64,000 nucleotides of DNA from Hyaloraphidium curvatum (lineage: Eukaryota > Monoblepharomycota > Hyaloraphidiomycetes > Hyaloraphidiales > Hyaloraphidiaceae): the NCBI GenBank assembly GCA_025558095.1, contig JAIVFI010000026.1, positions 1-64,000 on the forward strand. Direction: 5' to 3'. Numbering within the stretch: position 1 is the stretch's first letter; each line of letters opens with the position of its first letter. The position numbers and the translations under genes were made by a program. Under the pieces are notes generated by a model, which saw only the letters and a list, made by a program, of their open reading frames with translations, did no database searches and was not told where the DNA came from. Shown here one piece after another: positions 50,845 through 61,332 of this stretch.

Positions 50845-51657
50845 CTACGTATCTCCTCCTGCCGCGAGCGCCGCGCACCCGGCCAGGAAGCCCCACATGC
50901 TCCGCGAGGTCAGGTACGCGGTGCGCCCCGGCTCGAAGGGGTGGCCCCCGAACTGCACGAACACCTTGGCGTCCTCACCTCCATCCGCTTCCTTGCCCTT
51001 CTTGCTTTGCTCCCCGTCGTGCGGCGGCTCCCACACAGCGTACCAATAGCAGGTCCCATGCCCATCCATCAGTATCAGCCTCCCCCTCAAGTTCGCGGCC
51101 TCGACGCGGAGCGGCATCCCCCACGCCCCGGGGCCAGCGCGCGGGTCGGGCACCAGCGGCGCCGACGGCAGCCTCTGCAGCATCGCAGCGTGCAGCCCCG
51201 GGCGGGAGAGCAGGTCGCGCACGCAGGCGGGCAGGTCGGGTTCCGCGGAAAGCGCCGCCAGCGCGTCCGGCGAGGGGGAGGGGTCCCACGTCCCCGGGAT
51301 GCGGCGCAGTTCGCGGAGCAGGGAATCGAGCGACGCGTGCGCCGGGTCCGGGGGGCCGCCGAGGGGCACGTCGTTCAGCACGAAGGGGTGCTCCCGCCCG
51401 TCAAAGAGGTACTCGGAGGCCGCGTTCTTGAGGGCCTTCAGCACGGGCGCCTGAGTGCCGCGCATCGAGACGGGGCCATGGATCCTGACGTAGCGCCACC
51501 AGAGCCTCGCGGCAGCGGTCTGGAGCGGGCGCACGAGGAAGCACCGACGGAGCGCACTGGGGTCGTCGGACACGAGCGACACAACAATATCGATGACCTC
51601 AGCGGGCAGGGAATTCAGGTCCGCCGCGGGCCGCGTCTTCGGCACTTGGGCTGCCAT
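50845..51657 (-). CDS. F-box-like protein
   Basis: Intronless, 270 residues from the ATG at 51657 (MAAQVPKTRPAADLNSLPAE). The LNSLPAEVIDIVVSLVSDDP stretch with ALRRCFLVRPLQTAAARLWW is an F-box. It is followed by YVRIHGPVSMRGTQAPVLKA, ASEYLFDGREHPFVLNDVPL, ANLRGRLILMDGHGTCYWYA and KVFVQFGGHPFEPGRTAYLT. The C-terminal part is strand-rich, with a Trp/Tyr cluster, and of no recognised repeat type. It lies 200 bp upstream of, and on the same strand as, the F-box gene at 49498-50634, but the two do not align outside the F-box. Possibly a membrane-free SCF adaptor. Confidence 0.65.
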   Translation of the reverse strand: MAAQVPKTRPAADLNSLPAEVIDIVVSLVSDDPSALRRCFLVRPLQTAAARLWWRYVRIHGPVSMRGTQAPVLKALKNAASEYLFDGREHPFVLNDVPLGGPPDPAHASLDSLLRELRRIPGTWDPSPSPDALAALSAEPDLPACVRDLLSRPGLHAAMLQRLPSAPLVPDPRAGPGAWGMPLRVEAANLRGRLILMDGHGTCYWYAVWEPPHDGEQSKKGKEADGGEDAKVFVQFGGHPFEPGRTAYLTSRSMWGFLAGCAALAAGGDT

Positions 51658-52394
51658 GTCGTCGGTCCTTGGCAGCGGCAGGGGACTGACAGAGGCAGAG
51701 GAGGGCGTGAAGTAGTTGGACAGCCGGGGCGGGCCGGGACTAAGGTCACGCATATCGAGTTCTTGAGAGCAAGCAAGCGGGAATTCGCACGAAGTATACA
51801 AGACAAGGCTGTCGGCATAGCCCAAAAGCCGGATCGAGTACGAAGCGATCCGCGATTGAGCTTGTGCCTCATTCACCAACTCCCCACCCACCCTCCAAAG
51901 AAGACGGTCGTCGCGCTCGGCGTTCAGATCTCCCTGACCTCGACCTCCAGTCCGCCGCGCATGGCCTGCGTGAGCTGCAGGTCGAAACGCTCCTTCTTGT
52001 TCTCGAAGTCGCCCCACTGCGGCGCAGCGCGCTCAGTCTTCGGTCGACCCAACCCCTGGCTTTGCCATCGCCTGTCCGTGACGTTTCACGTCAGAGCTGC
52101 AGCCAAGGAAGGCCGTTAGAACCGCACCAGTACGGGGCCTATGACAGGCAGGGCACCGGGGGCCTGGGGAACGCCCGGCATCTTGCGAGTACATGCCGCG
52201 CGGTCGGGGTACAGGATCGTGCTCACAAGCCACTTTCTGTCACAGAGCAGCTCACGTCCTTGTGCTAAAACGTCGAGTCGCCTAGAAGCCGGCAAGGACG
52301 GCGACCGAGACAAGACGGAGATGGAATCTGATCTTGCTTCCGCTGGGTATAACAGGTCATCAGTCTACGAGGCATCAAGCCGGGACACGCCAGA
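51658..52394. other. Intergenic, no supported gene
   Basis: Moderate GC; the frames present are short and lack recognisable motifs. Confidence 0.35.
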
Positions 52395-53315
52395 CTAGTG
52401 CAGCGAGGCAGCATCGCCGTTCCCGTTCACCTTCACCTCCTCGATCTCCACCTCGACCTCCCCTTCCACCAAACCCCCAGTCTCTTCCCCGACGGGAGCA
52501 AAATCCACCCCGCCCACACCTCTCCTCGACGGGGTACCGGGTGAGCCCGTCCGAAAAGCCAACCCGACCGCGATCTGCGCCGCCGCGCTCGCCAGTCCGA
52601 CGGTGTTGGGCCCCCAGACGGCGGCCTTGCCGATCGCCGCCCCGTAGGCCACCCAGAAGCACGCGTTGACGAGCATGGTCCCCGCCACGGGGAGGTACAC
52701 GGCCGAGCCGTCCCGCCGGCGGACCGCGCGGGGGAGCGTCCACAGGGGCGCGGAAAAGAGGAAGACGAGCGAGGCGGCGGCCGCGAGGCCCTGCACGGCC
52801 TCTGCCGACGCGGGGGAGAGCTGTACGGTGGCGAATGAGGTGACGAGGAGCGCGGCGAGGAGGGCGCCGAAGAGGAGGGCGAGCAGGGAGCGGAAGCGAG
52901 GCAACGGGGCCACGCGGAGCAAGGCCGCCGAGTACGCGACTCCAAGCGTGAGGCCCGACAGGTTGGGGAACACGATCCACCAGTCGCGCAGCAGGTAGCC
53001 AAATCCCAGGTTGACCGTCGACGCGGGAACCACTTGTCGCCGGGAGGGGAACACCCGGTTAGGGGAACGGAACGCGTCCCGGGTCGACCACCCACTCATA
53101 AGCATGAAGAGCGGGTTCAGGTCGCCCAGCTCGCCCTTCTGCACGGCCGCCGCGACGCCGAACGCCGGCGCGACGTTCAGGCAGAGCGCAAGGAGGTTGC
53201 CGCAGAGCGGTGCGACCACCGACAGCAGCTTGGCATTCCGGGTTCAGAGACGTCCGGCGACGCCGCAGGCCACGCTCACCACCGAGCAGTCCGCGGTCGA
53301 CGGATCGCACGGCAT
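52395..53315 (-). CDS. SWEET (MtN3/saliva) sugar carrier
   Basis: Three exons. A short first exon (MPCDPSTADCSV from 53315) is joined over a GTGAGC intron to LLSVVAPLCGNLLALCLNVA; a second intron (donor GTGGGT) joins ELGDLNPLFMLM to MVPASTVNLGFGYLLRDWW. The protein then shows VFPNLSGLTLGVAYSAALLR (end of the first MtN3 repeat), a linker helix, and the second repeat: FLFSAPLWTLPRAVRRRDGS, VNACFWVAYGAAIGKAAVWG, PNTVGLASAAAQIAVGLAFR. The W..YG, PN..G and PL motifs are those of SWEET uniporters with seven helices (3+1+3). They move mono- or disaccharides down gradients across plasma or internal membranes. The acidic tail (EGEVEVEIEEVKVNGNG) is cytosolic. SWEETs are rare in fungi outside early lineages. 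Confidence 0.85.
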
Positions 53316-53506
53316 CCTGCGGTCAGGTTGGCCCCGAGCGGGGCGGGATTGGAGTGCGGTTCGAGCGTCAACCGCCGGCCGCCCAGCCCGCCCGCCCCCT
53401 GTCCCGCTCGAGCGACTTCATTCCACGTAGTCGTATTGTCCCTTCCTCAAAGACATCAAGAACGCCGCCCGTCTATGTACATTTTTCTATGACCGCCCCG
53501 CCGCGG

Positions 53507-55684
53507 TCACTTGTACTTGTCCATGAATGCCCTGTGGAACTTCTCTATCCGCCCCATGAACCCGTCAAACTCCTCCTCCGGGGGCAGGAACGTCTGCGCG
53601 ACAAAGATCAGCACGGACACATAGTCACGACGCGCGCAGGACACGCACCGATCTGAAGTGCCACGTCCCGGGCTCCTGCAGGAACCCGCTCCCCGGCACC
53701 ACGCACACCCCGGTCGAGCGGAGCATCTCCATGGCGTAGAACTCGTCCGGCTCCTGCCCCTTTTCCCGCGCCTCGGCGGCGGCGGCGGCGGGGATCGCGA
53801 CGCGGGGGTGCACGTACAGCGCGCCCTCGGGGGGGGCGCAGCTGACGCCGGGGAGGGTGTTGAAGAAGGCGACGAGCTTGATCGCGCGGCGCTTGAGCGA
53901 TTCTGTGCCATCGCGTCAGCGAGCGATCCTGGTTGTACCTTAACACCGACGCTCACCGTAGGTCCCGATCGTCTCCTCCTTGTACTGCTCGTAGCTCGGG
54001 TCGCCCGGCCGCGGAGGGTCCACCATCAGGTCCACGAGGATCTGGCCCGAGGTGTTGGAGCACAGCGAGATTGAGGCCACCTTGTACATCTCGGCCACGG
54101 CGTCGGGGTCCACGTTGACGCACTCAACGTAGCCGCCTGGGCCAAACCGGGGTCAGCCGAGTCGGGCGCCGAGTGATCTTGGTTCACGTACCGCGCTGCC
54201 CGCACTCGCCGACGACGCCCTTGGACACCGAGTGGAAGCTGAAGAGCTCCACGTCTGCGTACGACGGGTCGGCGGCCTGCTTCTCGAGCAGGACCTTGCG
54301 GAACGAGATGAAGGGCCGCGAGTCGAGGTAGGTGTTGGCTGTGGGCGAAATCGAACCGTTTCTGTCAGCCAAACAGAGTTCGACCGACAGCGGCCGCGCG
54401 CAACCCACTCTGGTAGACCTCGTCCGCGAGCACCACAAGCCGCTCCTCCTTGGCAATGTCGATCACCTTCTCCACATCCTCCCTGCTCAGGCAGTTGCCC
54501 GTCGGGTTCCCCGGGTTGATAACGCACACCGCGCGCACGTCCAGCCCCTCCCCCCTCGCCTTCCGCACGCTGTCCCTGATGCTCTCGGGCGACATCTTCC
54601 ACCCGTCCTTGGACTCGACGAGCCCGTAGCTGACCAGCTGCCCGCCCAGCAGCGAGATGCTGGCCGAGTAGAGCGGGTACTGCGGCACCGGCACGAGGAT
54701 GCCGACGTGCTGGTGTGCGATCAGCGCCTCGAGGACCAGCTGCACGGCAGGGGACGCGCCGGCGGTGACGAAGATGTTGGAGGGCTCGGCGGCGGGGAGG
54801 TGCGCGCCGTCGCGCTCCGTGATGAAGCGGGCGACGGAGCGGCGGACGTGCACGGCGCCCTGGGAGTGCGTGTAGGCGCCGGTGGAGCCGCCGAAGGCTT
54901 TGATGAGGGTGCGGGCGCGCGCGATGGCGTCCGGGGGGAAGAGTTGGACGGCGAGGGGCGAGTCCATCAGCGGCGGGTGCGACGTCAGGGCCAGGACCTG
55001 CAGAAGCGGGGCGAGCACGTCAGCGTCGGTGAAACAAAACTGGCGAACGTATTGCCCATGGGTATAGAAGGCCGTGTGAAGACCGACGAGGTCGAGGGGC
55101 CCCTCTCGCGGCCAGTGATCCCCCGACCCCGGCCAAACTCCGACCCCGGCCGGCCCGGAACCGCGCCTCAGATCGATATTATCCGCTTCCAAAGAGCAAG
55201 GAAAACCATTCCCGGGGCGGCCAGCCCGCCGAAAAGCCCGAGATACCCCGACGAAGACCATCCTCAAATCGATGCCCACCTGGCGGAAAAAGGTAATCGG
55301 CACCTGGCCCAGCGCCTGCGGGTTGCCGATGTTTGTGAGGACGACGTTCTTCCAGCCGCGGCGGGCGACCAGCGCCTCCTCCTCGCCGGGGCCGCGCTGC
55401 TTCGCGGCCAGCCGCTCCTCGTTGAGCTGGTCGGCGAGGATCGCCAGCGGGCCGCGCACGGCGTACGACGTCCGCAGCAGCGCGGGGCTGAGCGTGTCGC
55501 GCGTGAGCACTTTGGCGTGCGGCGGCACCGACGGCGGCGTGGCGGCGCGGAGCACCGGCGACGACACGAGCGTCCGCGGGTGCGGCGGCGCCAGGCCGTT
55601 GCCGTTCGGCTGCCCGGCGTTGCCCATCGCGCTCCGCAAAAGTCCCCTATTAGGCGTCCGCAGCCGGTGGAGGGCGCTCCGCAT
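53507..55684 (-). CDS. Alanine aminotransferase (class I, PLP-dependent)
   Basis: About six exons. The start at 55684 gives MRSALHRLRTPNRGLLRSAM, an Arg-rich leader typical of mitochondrial targeting; the ATG at 55627 (MGNAGQPNGNG) would give a cytosolic form. Signature blocks: RTSYAVRGPLAILADQLNEE, VVLTNIGNPQALGQVPITFF (the ALT motif NIGNPQ.LGQ.P), GSTGAYTHSQGAVHVRRSVA, NIFVTAGASPAVQLVLEALI, LVPVPQYPLYSASISLLGGQ, VCVINPGNPTGNCLSREDVE, VVLADEVYQ, LFSFHSVSKGVVGECGQRGG (PLP Lys in SVSKG), CSNTSGQILVDLMVDPPRPG, VSCAPPEGALYVHPRVAIP and a final FHRAFMDKYK at 53507. It converts alanine and 2-oxoglutarate to pyruvate and glutamate. All key positions appear intact. Confidence 0.94.
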
Positions 55685-56598
55685 GAACGGGGAGACGGGG
55701 TTGGCGGTGGAGCGGTTTTCTTGCAAGGGACCAAGCCCCTCGGCCGGAGTCCGGCCGGGAGTCCGGGCCGGCGGCACGTCTCCCGGGCAAACAAGACTGG
55801 GACCATCGCGAAATCGCTCCACTCAGCGTCATTTTGACTTCGATGGATGGATTGAAGACGTCTTCGGCTGCCCGGGGCTGCTGGTCGCAAGGTGCAGAAG
55901 CTGTGACGCTCATTCTCCCCCGCCGTCATCAGCGGCCGCGCCTGCTTCGTCCAGATACAAGCGCAGATTGAAGAAGAAGGCAAAATTTGCCTTCGAAACG
56001 TTCAGCCCGGGGCGGATGTTTTATCCGACGACCCGGCCTTGATGGCTCGTGCGTGATCTCGCCGGATCGGAGTTTCGCTGCCCGCAACCAACCCGCATCA
56101 TTCTTCACATCGCGAAACTATGGGACCTTGGGGTTGACGAATACGGCTTTGCTGCTTTGGATCTGTCTTGGGGTTCGGCGACGGCAGTCTGCGCAAGCCA
56201 GCTGGAACAGCACGCGCTTCCGGAGCTCGCGCGAAGCGCGGAGCGCCGAACCCGTATCCATTTCCGTCGCCTGCTTCATGGTTTCGGACAAAATGGGATT
56301 TACAAAAGCTGGATCCATTGCTTATTCGGGCGCACGGCCCATTTGCACGGGCATGACGGCGCGTCAGCGCCGGGATGCCCTAACTCGGCTTCACCCTTGA
56401 GGGGCCCAAACCTCCAAGAACGCGTTCCCTGCGGCCCGGAAAGCAGCTCATGAACGCAACCTTCGGTGGACTGGGCACACCCGAAGCCAGCCGCAACAAA
56501 ATTCGGGAGGGACTGCGGACGGACCTCGCGATGAAAGCATTCTTTGAATCGCACGCTCGTGCCGGGAAGACCAAAACAATCTTATGAAGAAAGACATG
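55685..56598. other. Intergenic between aminotransferase and tRNA gene
   Basis: About 0.9 kb with no convincing gene; short frames only. Confidence 0.35.
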
Positions 56599-56672
56599 AG
56601 GGACTACCCAGGATCGAACCGGGGACCTCGCGATTTGCAATCGCACGCTCTAAGCCACTGAGCTATAGCCCA
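56599..56672 (-). tRNA. tRNA-Cys (anticodon GCA)
   Basis: On the minus strand the sequence folds as a tRNA: D stem GCTC/GAGC, anticodon stem GCGA/TCGC around loop TTGCAAA (anticodon GCA), T stem CCCGG/CTGGG with TTCGATC loop. The acceptor TGGGCTA pairs with TAGTCCC except at the first position (T against C). The discriminator base is T, usual for Cys. No intron. The 1:72 mismatch is unusual and could mean a slightly decayed copy. Confidence 0.8.
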
Positions 56673-57941
56673 AAGTCTATGCTTAAGAGTATAGTGGTCT
56701 TACTGACCGCAAGCATTTGCCAGTCCAGCGGGCGGTCCCGGGCCATGCAGCCAACACCAGTGGTTCACCCCTTTGGCGCCTTCCTGCCTCGGCTCCGGGC
56801 CTGGCTGCCCGAGTCGGGCTGTCACGGCGGGGTGGTGCAGGCCTGGAGTTGCTTCCACCCAATCAACGTGCGCGGGGCGAGGCTCGGCATCTGCGGTTGT
56901 CGCAGCCCCTCGACCGCTCCAGGCGCACCGATCCAGTCTCCATGGTTGACGGCCCCGAGAGCCGCCCGGAGCAGTCTCGGAGCCATCTCGACCGACCTGC
57001 GGGGGCGGCGACGATCGGCCTTCTTCGGGCCCTCATTGCTCGCCAGAATCCCTACCTCCGGGGCGTGGCAACGGACCGTTTTTTTTTCATAGTCCTCTTT
57101 GCCCCAGCACTGATGCGGCAATGCCGAATCGCCCGCCGGTCGAGAAAAGCCGAGATGCGACGGCGCCAGCGATTTGCCAGCATGCGAGAAATTGCCGCAA
57201 TGGTGCAATGGATTTGGCTGGCCACGGAGCACCCAGGGAGGCGGATAAGTGCTTAAAGGGACAGCCGGTACGGAAGCCCACGGATTGCACCCTGCTAGGG
57301 CTGAGATGAAAGCACGCGGACAGCTAAGCGTGATCTCCTACTCCTAGCTATAGTGTGGCATCCGGCCGTCCAGTTGGCAGAGCAGTGACTGGACTGAACC
57401 TGGAGGTGAGTCCCTTCGCCCAAAGTCAAACGGCCGCCCTCAGGCGAACATGCGCGCGATCCCGCCCTCCGTCGTGGACAAAGATTGCCGATGACGACGC
57501 CACCCGAGGCTCCGGGCTGCAGTCCACAAGATGACTCTGCGGGCCACAGTGACCGTCGCGCGGGAACCTTCCCGATTTCCGAAACGCATGGGCCGCCGTC
57601 CGCGGCAGCACATCGCGGGGTCTAATCGGCACAAGCAAGCGAAGGACACTGCGGATCCCGAGCTGGAAGATGTACACAAGGATCAGTCGTCTGGATGAAA
57701 TGTTGACCTATTCACGCAAGGGGCCCCTTGCCCGATGATGTCCCGCCGTCCGACCTCAGGTACGGCGGGCAGAGCAAACGACGGCCATCAAGCCCCTCCT
57801 CTGTCCGTCGCTGGCGTCCCCGGCGCGTTGCTTGCCGAACACGCGGTCCACCTCGCTATCCGGCAACCTCCCGGCAATGACCCACTGGCGACCAACGTCC
57901 GTGCGCACGCAGCGTCCCGGGTCCCGCTAAAGAGCATTCCT
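56673..57941. other. Gene-poor region
   Basis: About 1.3 kb with no supported coding region. GC is lower and mixed. A tRNA-like stretch at 57365-57425 was examined but does not fold convincingly. Confidence 0.35.
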
Positions 57942-58034
57942 GGGGCTGTAGCTCAGCGGCACGAGCAGTGCGATTGCAAAGAATGCCTGAGTGGCAGAGC
58001 GGGCTGCAAAGAATGCCCGAGTGGCAGAGCGGGC
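57942..58034 (+). repeat. tRNA-Cys-like relic with 30-bp tandem repeat
   Basis: The first 38 bp (57942-57979) match the 5' half of a tRNA-Cys: acceptor-like GGGGCTG, TA, D stem GCTC, and GTGCGATTGCAAA as in the intact gene at 56599-56672. Instead of the 3' half there are two copies of a 30-bp unit (57975-58004 and 58005-58034) differing at one base. Each contains GAGTGGCAGAGCGGGC, which itself looks like a D-arm. A T-arm-like GGTTCCCGGATCAC follows at about 58042. No complete tRNA can be drawn. Confidence 0.6.
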
Positions 58035-58419
58035 TGGGCCAGGTTCCCGGATCACCGGATAGGAACGCGGGCTCTTGCTGGCTGCCAGGTATCAGTTGCC
58101 TCGGGTGCTGCATATCGACGTGAAATAGCTGTTAAAAACACGGATGTTTGAGGCTACCGTGCGCTAGGACGTCGCTCGCATTCCGTGCTTCTGAGCGCCT
58201 CAGGAGGCAGAGGCGTCGCGTGACTCGACGCTACGCGAAACAAAACCGGCAGTCCTCACAGCGCCGCCACCCTACCGCCACTCCGAATCAACTTAGGTCG
58301 ACATGATTCCAGACGTCGACGCCTACGGAGGCGCCCGGACGGTCGCCACGGGCTCCCGGGATTCGATGCAACGCCGCGACGCCGGCGACAACGGCGACCG
58401 CACCAGCGACGCTTCCCCG
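58035..58419. other. Intergenic, upstream of F-box/LRR gene
   Basis: No supported gene. May contain a first exon of the F-box gene starting at the ATG at 58303 or 58366; the join could not be fixed. Confidence 0.35.
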
Positions 58420-59158
58420 CCCGTAATCCCGACGAAATCCTCATCCACGTCGGAGATTTCATGGAGCCCGGCTCGAAGCCGCTCCTTGAGCTCACGCTGG
58501 TTCGCCGCGGCATGCTGGATCTGCATGCTCGCGCCGAGGCTCTTCCTGGAGTTCCCGGCATCCGCCTCGGTTCTCAGAGGAGCGAGGACGATTCGCTGCG
58601 TATCATCGAGGTCTGGGAGCGTCAAGATCGTTTCCGGCACGTCCGACGCGTTTCGCTGGACGGTGAGCTTTTCGACGCCGTCGTTGGCCGGGTCCTCGGG
58701 CAGTGCCAGGAGGCGACCTCGGCGAGACTCATCTTCTGCACCGAAGAGGCAATCCGGGGCGCTCCTTCGCTGATGAAATGACTTGCCTGAACCTCTACAT
58801 GTGCGCCGAGTATCTGAGGCTCGCGTACCGGTTTGCCAAAAGCAAGCTGTCCGACCTGCCTGCGCTCCGATCGCTCGAGTACGAGGACCCGTGGTCCAAC
58901 CGGCTCATGGAGCTCTTTGCCGAACGGTGCCCGATGCTCGCGGACGTCGCCCTGAACCTCTGTTGGCTGCCCGAGGGCCTGGGCCCGCGGCCCGAGGCGT
59001 TCGTGCGCAAGGTGTCCGCGCGGATCGCCGTCCCAACGGACGTCACGCACGCCATGGCATCCGTGCCGGGCTTCGTCCCCCTGGTCATCCGGGACGTCCC
59101 CGCAGCGGAGGGCTCTTTCCTGTGTGTCGAGGAGCACCGGCTGGGGACCGTGTGGTAG
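58420..59158 (+). CDS. F-box/LRR-like protein, possibly truncated
   Basis: The F-box reads NPDEILIHVGDFMEPGSKPL then LLELTLVRRGMLDLHARAEA. It continues SEDDSLRIIEVWERQDRFRH and VRRVSLD, then a 41-bp intron (58663-58703, GTGAGC donor) to THLLHRRGNPGRSFADEMTC, LNLYMCAEYLRLAYRFAKSK, LSDLPALRSLEYEDPWSNRL and MLADVALNLCWLPEGLGPRP, i.e. leucine-rich repeats. The frame stops with TAG after HRLGTVW at 59158. Beyond it, in the same frame, SIRNLGSVEEIGL and a second TAG look like one more repeat, so the present stop may be a mutation. The 5' start is not fixed. SCF adaptor by family. Confidence 0.55.
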
Positions 59159-59662
59159 AGCATCCGGAATCTCGGCTCCGTCGAGGAGATCGGCCTGTAG
59201 CGCCTGCGCTCCGGGTTCTTCGCCGGTTCCGAGCCCTTCCCGCGGAAGCCTGCCCCCACTCTGGTTTCCCAGTTCCATCCGGACGGATATTGCGCTGCGT
59301 CAGGTGGACCTGTTCGAAACGTCGGCGCGACTGAGGGCGGCCTGGTGCAGCAGCGAGGAAGGTCTCGGCGGGGTGATCGCCGCGCCATGGGACGCGTCAG
59401 GCGAAGACGTGCAGTGCTCAGTGATTTGTCGGAGTGAACAACGACGAGGGCCGAGATGGACCGGACCGTTCCATCCGCCCCCGGAACCTGGCCGGCGTGC
59501 CGTCCATCCGCTCTATCCCCGCTCGCTCCGAGTACATTTCCGCCCTCTCCGGCCCCCCTCCCCCCTCGTCGCTCTCTATCTTTCCTGGTGGTAGTTATGC
59601 CGCGCGCTCGCCCGCCCGCCCGCACGACCGGGTGGTCGGACGGGCCCGGGATCCGGCCGCCC
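59159..59662. other. Region between F-box/LRR and PacC genes (convergent)
   Basis: First 60 bp may be a decayed last repeat of the F-box/LRR gene; the rest shows nothing recognisable. Confidence 0.35.
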
Positions 59663-61332
59663 TCATTTCTCCCTCCTCATCTCCCCGTCCCGCTCCCGCC
59701 CGCGCATCATCTCCTCGATAGAGGGGAGCAGGCTCTGCCTCTGCTGCTGCTGCTCCGGCTGCTGCAGCGCGGGAGCGGGGGGCAGCAGCCCGCCCCCCTG
59801 GCCCGGGTACGGCGGGAGCAGCGCGCCGGCCGCGGGAACCGGCGACCCCATGCCGACAGCCGGAGCAGCGTACGGCGGCGCGTACGGCTGCAGCCCCGCC
59901 GCGGCCGGCGGCACGGGAGAACCCGCGGCACCCGGGTACGGCTGGAGTCCCGCCGCGGCGGGCGCGACGGGCGAGCCGTACCCGCGCCCGCCCGACGCCC
60001 GTCCGGATCCGGAACCGCGCTCGGGCGTCCGCGGGGGATCGTTCGCGTGCGTCCGCTCGTGCTTGCGCAGGTCCTGCGGGCGCTTGAAGGCCTTGTCGCA
60101 CGCCTGCGGATCGCGGGCCGGTCAGCCATTCCAAAGCGAGGCGGCAAAGGAGCGGAACGCACCGCGCACCGCCACGGCTTGAGCCCCACATGCACCCTCG
60201 CGTGGCTCGTCACGTGGTCCCGCTTGGCGAACCTGGCCCCGGCCTGGCTCCCCGCGTGCGCGCACCCGTCCCACCAGCACCGCAGCGAGAGGTTGCCCGT
60301 GGACTTGCGGCCGACGTGCACGGTGCAGAGGTGCGCGTACAGCTCGTCCGGGGTCGCGAACGTGCGCAGGCACTTGGTCGGTGCCGGCGGGGGCGCGCCG
60401 AGTGGAGGGACGGGGGGGAAGGCGAGGGCGCCGTTGGTGATCCAGTGGCAGGTGTTTGCCGAGGACCATTCCGGGGATCCGGCGCCCGTGTTGTGCGGGG
60501 GGAGGTCGCCGGATGCCGAGGCCGATGCGGATGCGGAGGCGGAGGGGGAGGCGTCGCGCGCGGGGGGGCTGCCTGCGGCCGCGGGGGAGGGGGTTTCGAG
60601 GAGGTCCGAGATGGAGAGGCGCGCGGGGCGGGTTGAGGGCGCGGATGGGCCCGGGGGCGGGGCGTCGGAGCGCCGCTGGTGGTTGCTCGAAGGCGCCTGG
60701 CGGGGGGAGCGGGGCTCCGGCTTGGCGGGCTGGGCGGGGGCGGGCGGGTTGCCCTGCGGGGGCCACGCGAGGTACGGTGCCGCGCCGGGTCCCGGAACGG
60801 TCGGAACGTAGCCCCGCGGCCATCCCGGCACCGGCGCGGGGTACGGCGGGGCGTACGCGCCCGCGGGCGGGTAGGGCGACGCGCCGTCCCTGCGATCCCT
60901 CGCCGAGGAGCCTGGGCCGGTCCGCAAGGGACCGCCACCGCCCGGCTCCGGGGGCGCGAAAGCCGGTGACGGGTACGACGGGTAGGCCGGCGGGTATGCC
61001 GGGTAGTAGTGGTGCGGAGGCATGCCCGGCATTGGCGGCGGGTAGCCCGAGGTTGGGGCGGGTGAAGGTGCGGGGAAGGAGGCCGGGGGGGGGTGGAAGG
61101 GGTAGCCCGGGGGGGGCGGCGGCCAGCGCGGCGCGGCGTACCCCGGAGCGACCCAGCCGGAGCCCCAGGAGGCGGATGGCGGGTTGCCGGGCGGTGGCGC
61201 GGGGTACGGCGGGAACGGCGGCGGTTCGGGGAACGACCGGCCGGTGGGCCGCCCGGGCGCCCCGAGCGGCGGCTGCCCGGGCTCCGCCGGCGTCTGCCTG
61301 TCCGGCGCCCATCGTCCGTCGCCGTCCGCCAT
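59663..61332 (-). CDS. pacC: PacC/Rim101 C2H2 zinc-finger transcription factor
   Basis: Two exons with a 59-bp intron (60104-60162, CTGACC branch-like site). Long N-terminal Pro/Gly/Tyr/Ala-rich region of about 290 residues ([20 protein letters not shown]). Then the three-finger block: TCHWITNG ... [57 protein letters not shown], and after the intron [20 protein letters not shown]. The GRKST.NLSL, KRDH.TSH.RVHV.LKP and FKRPQDL.KH elements are diagnostic of PacC/Rim101, the factor controlling genes at alkaline pH after proteolytic activation. The C-terminal region ([20 protein letters not shown] end, [20 protein letters not shown]) is about 120 residues, much shorter than in Aspergillus. Finger 1 has an unusual insertion between its two Cys. 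Confidence 0.92.

Noticed and set aside
57365-57425. Possible further tRNA gene
   Set aside because: No consistent D, anticodon and T stems could be paired.
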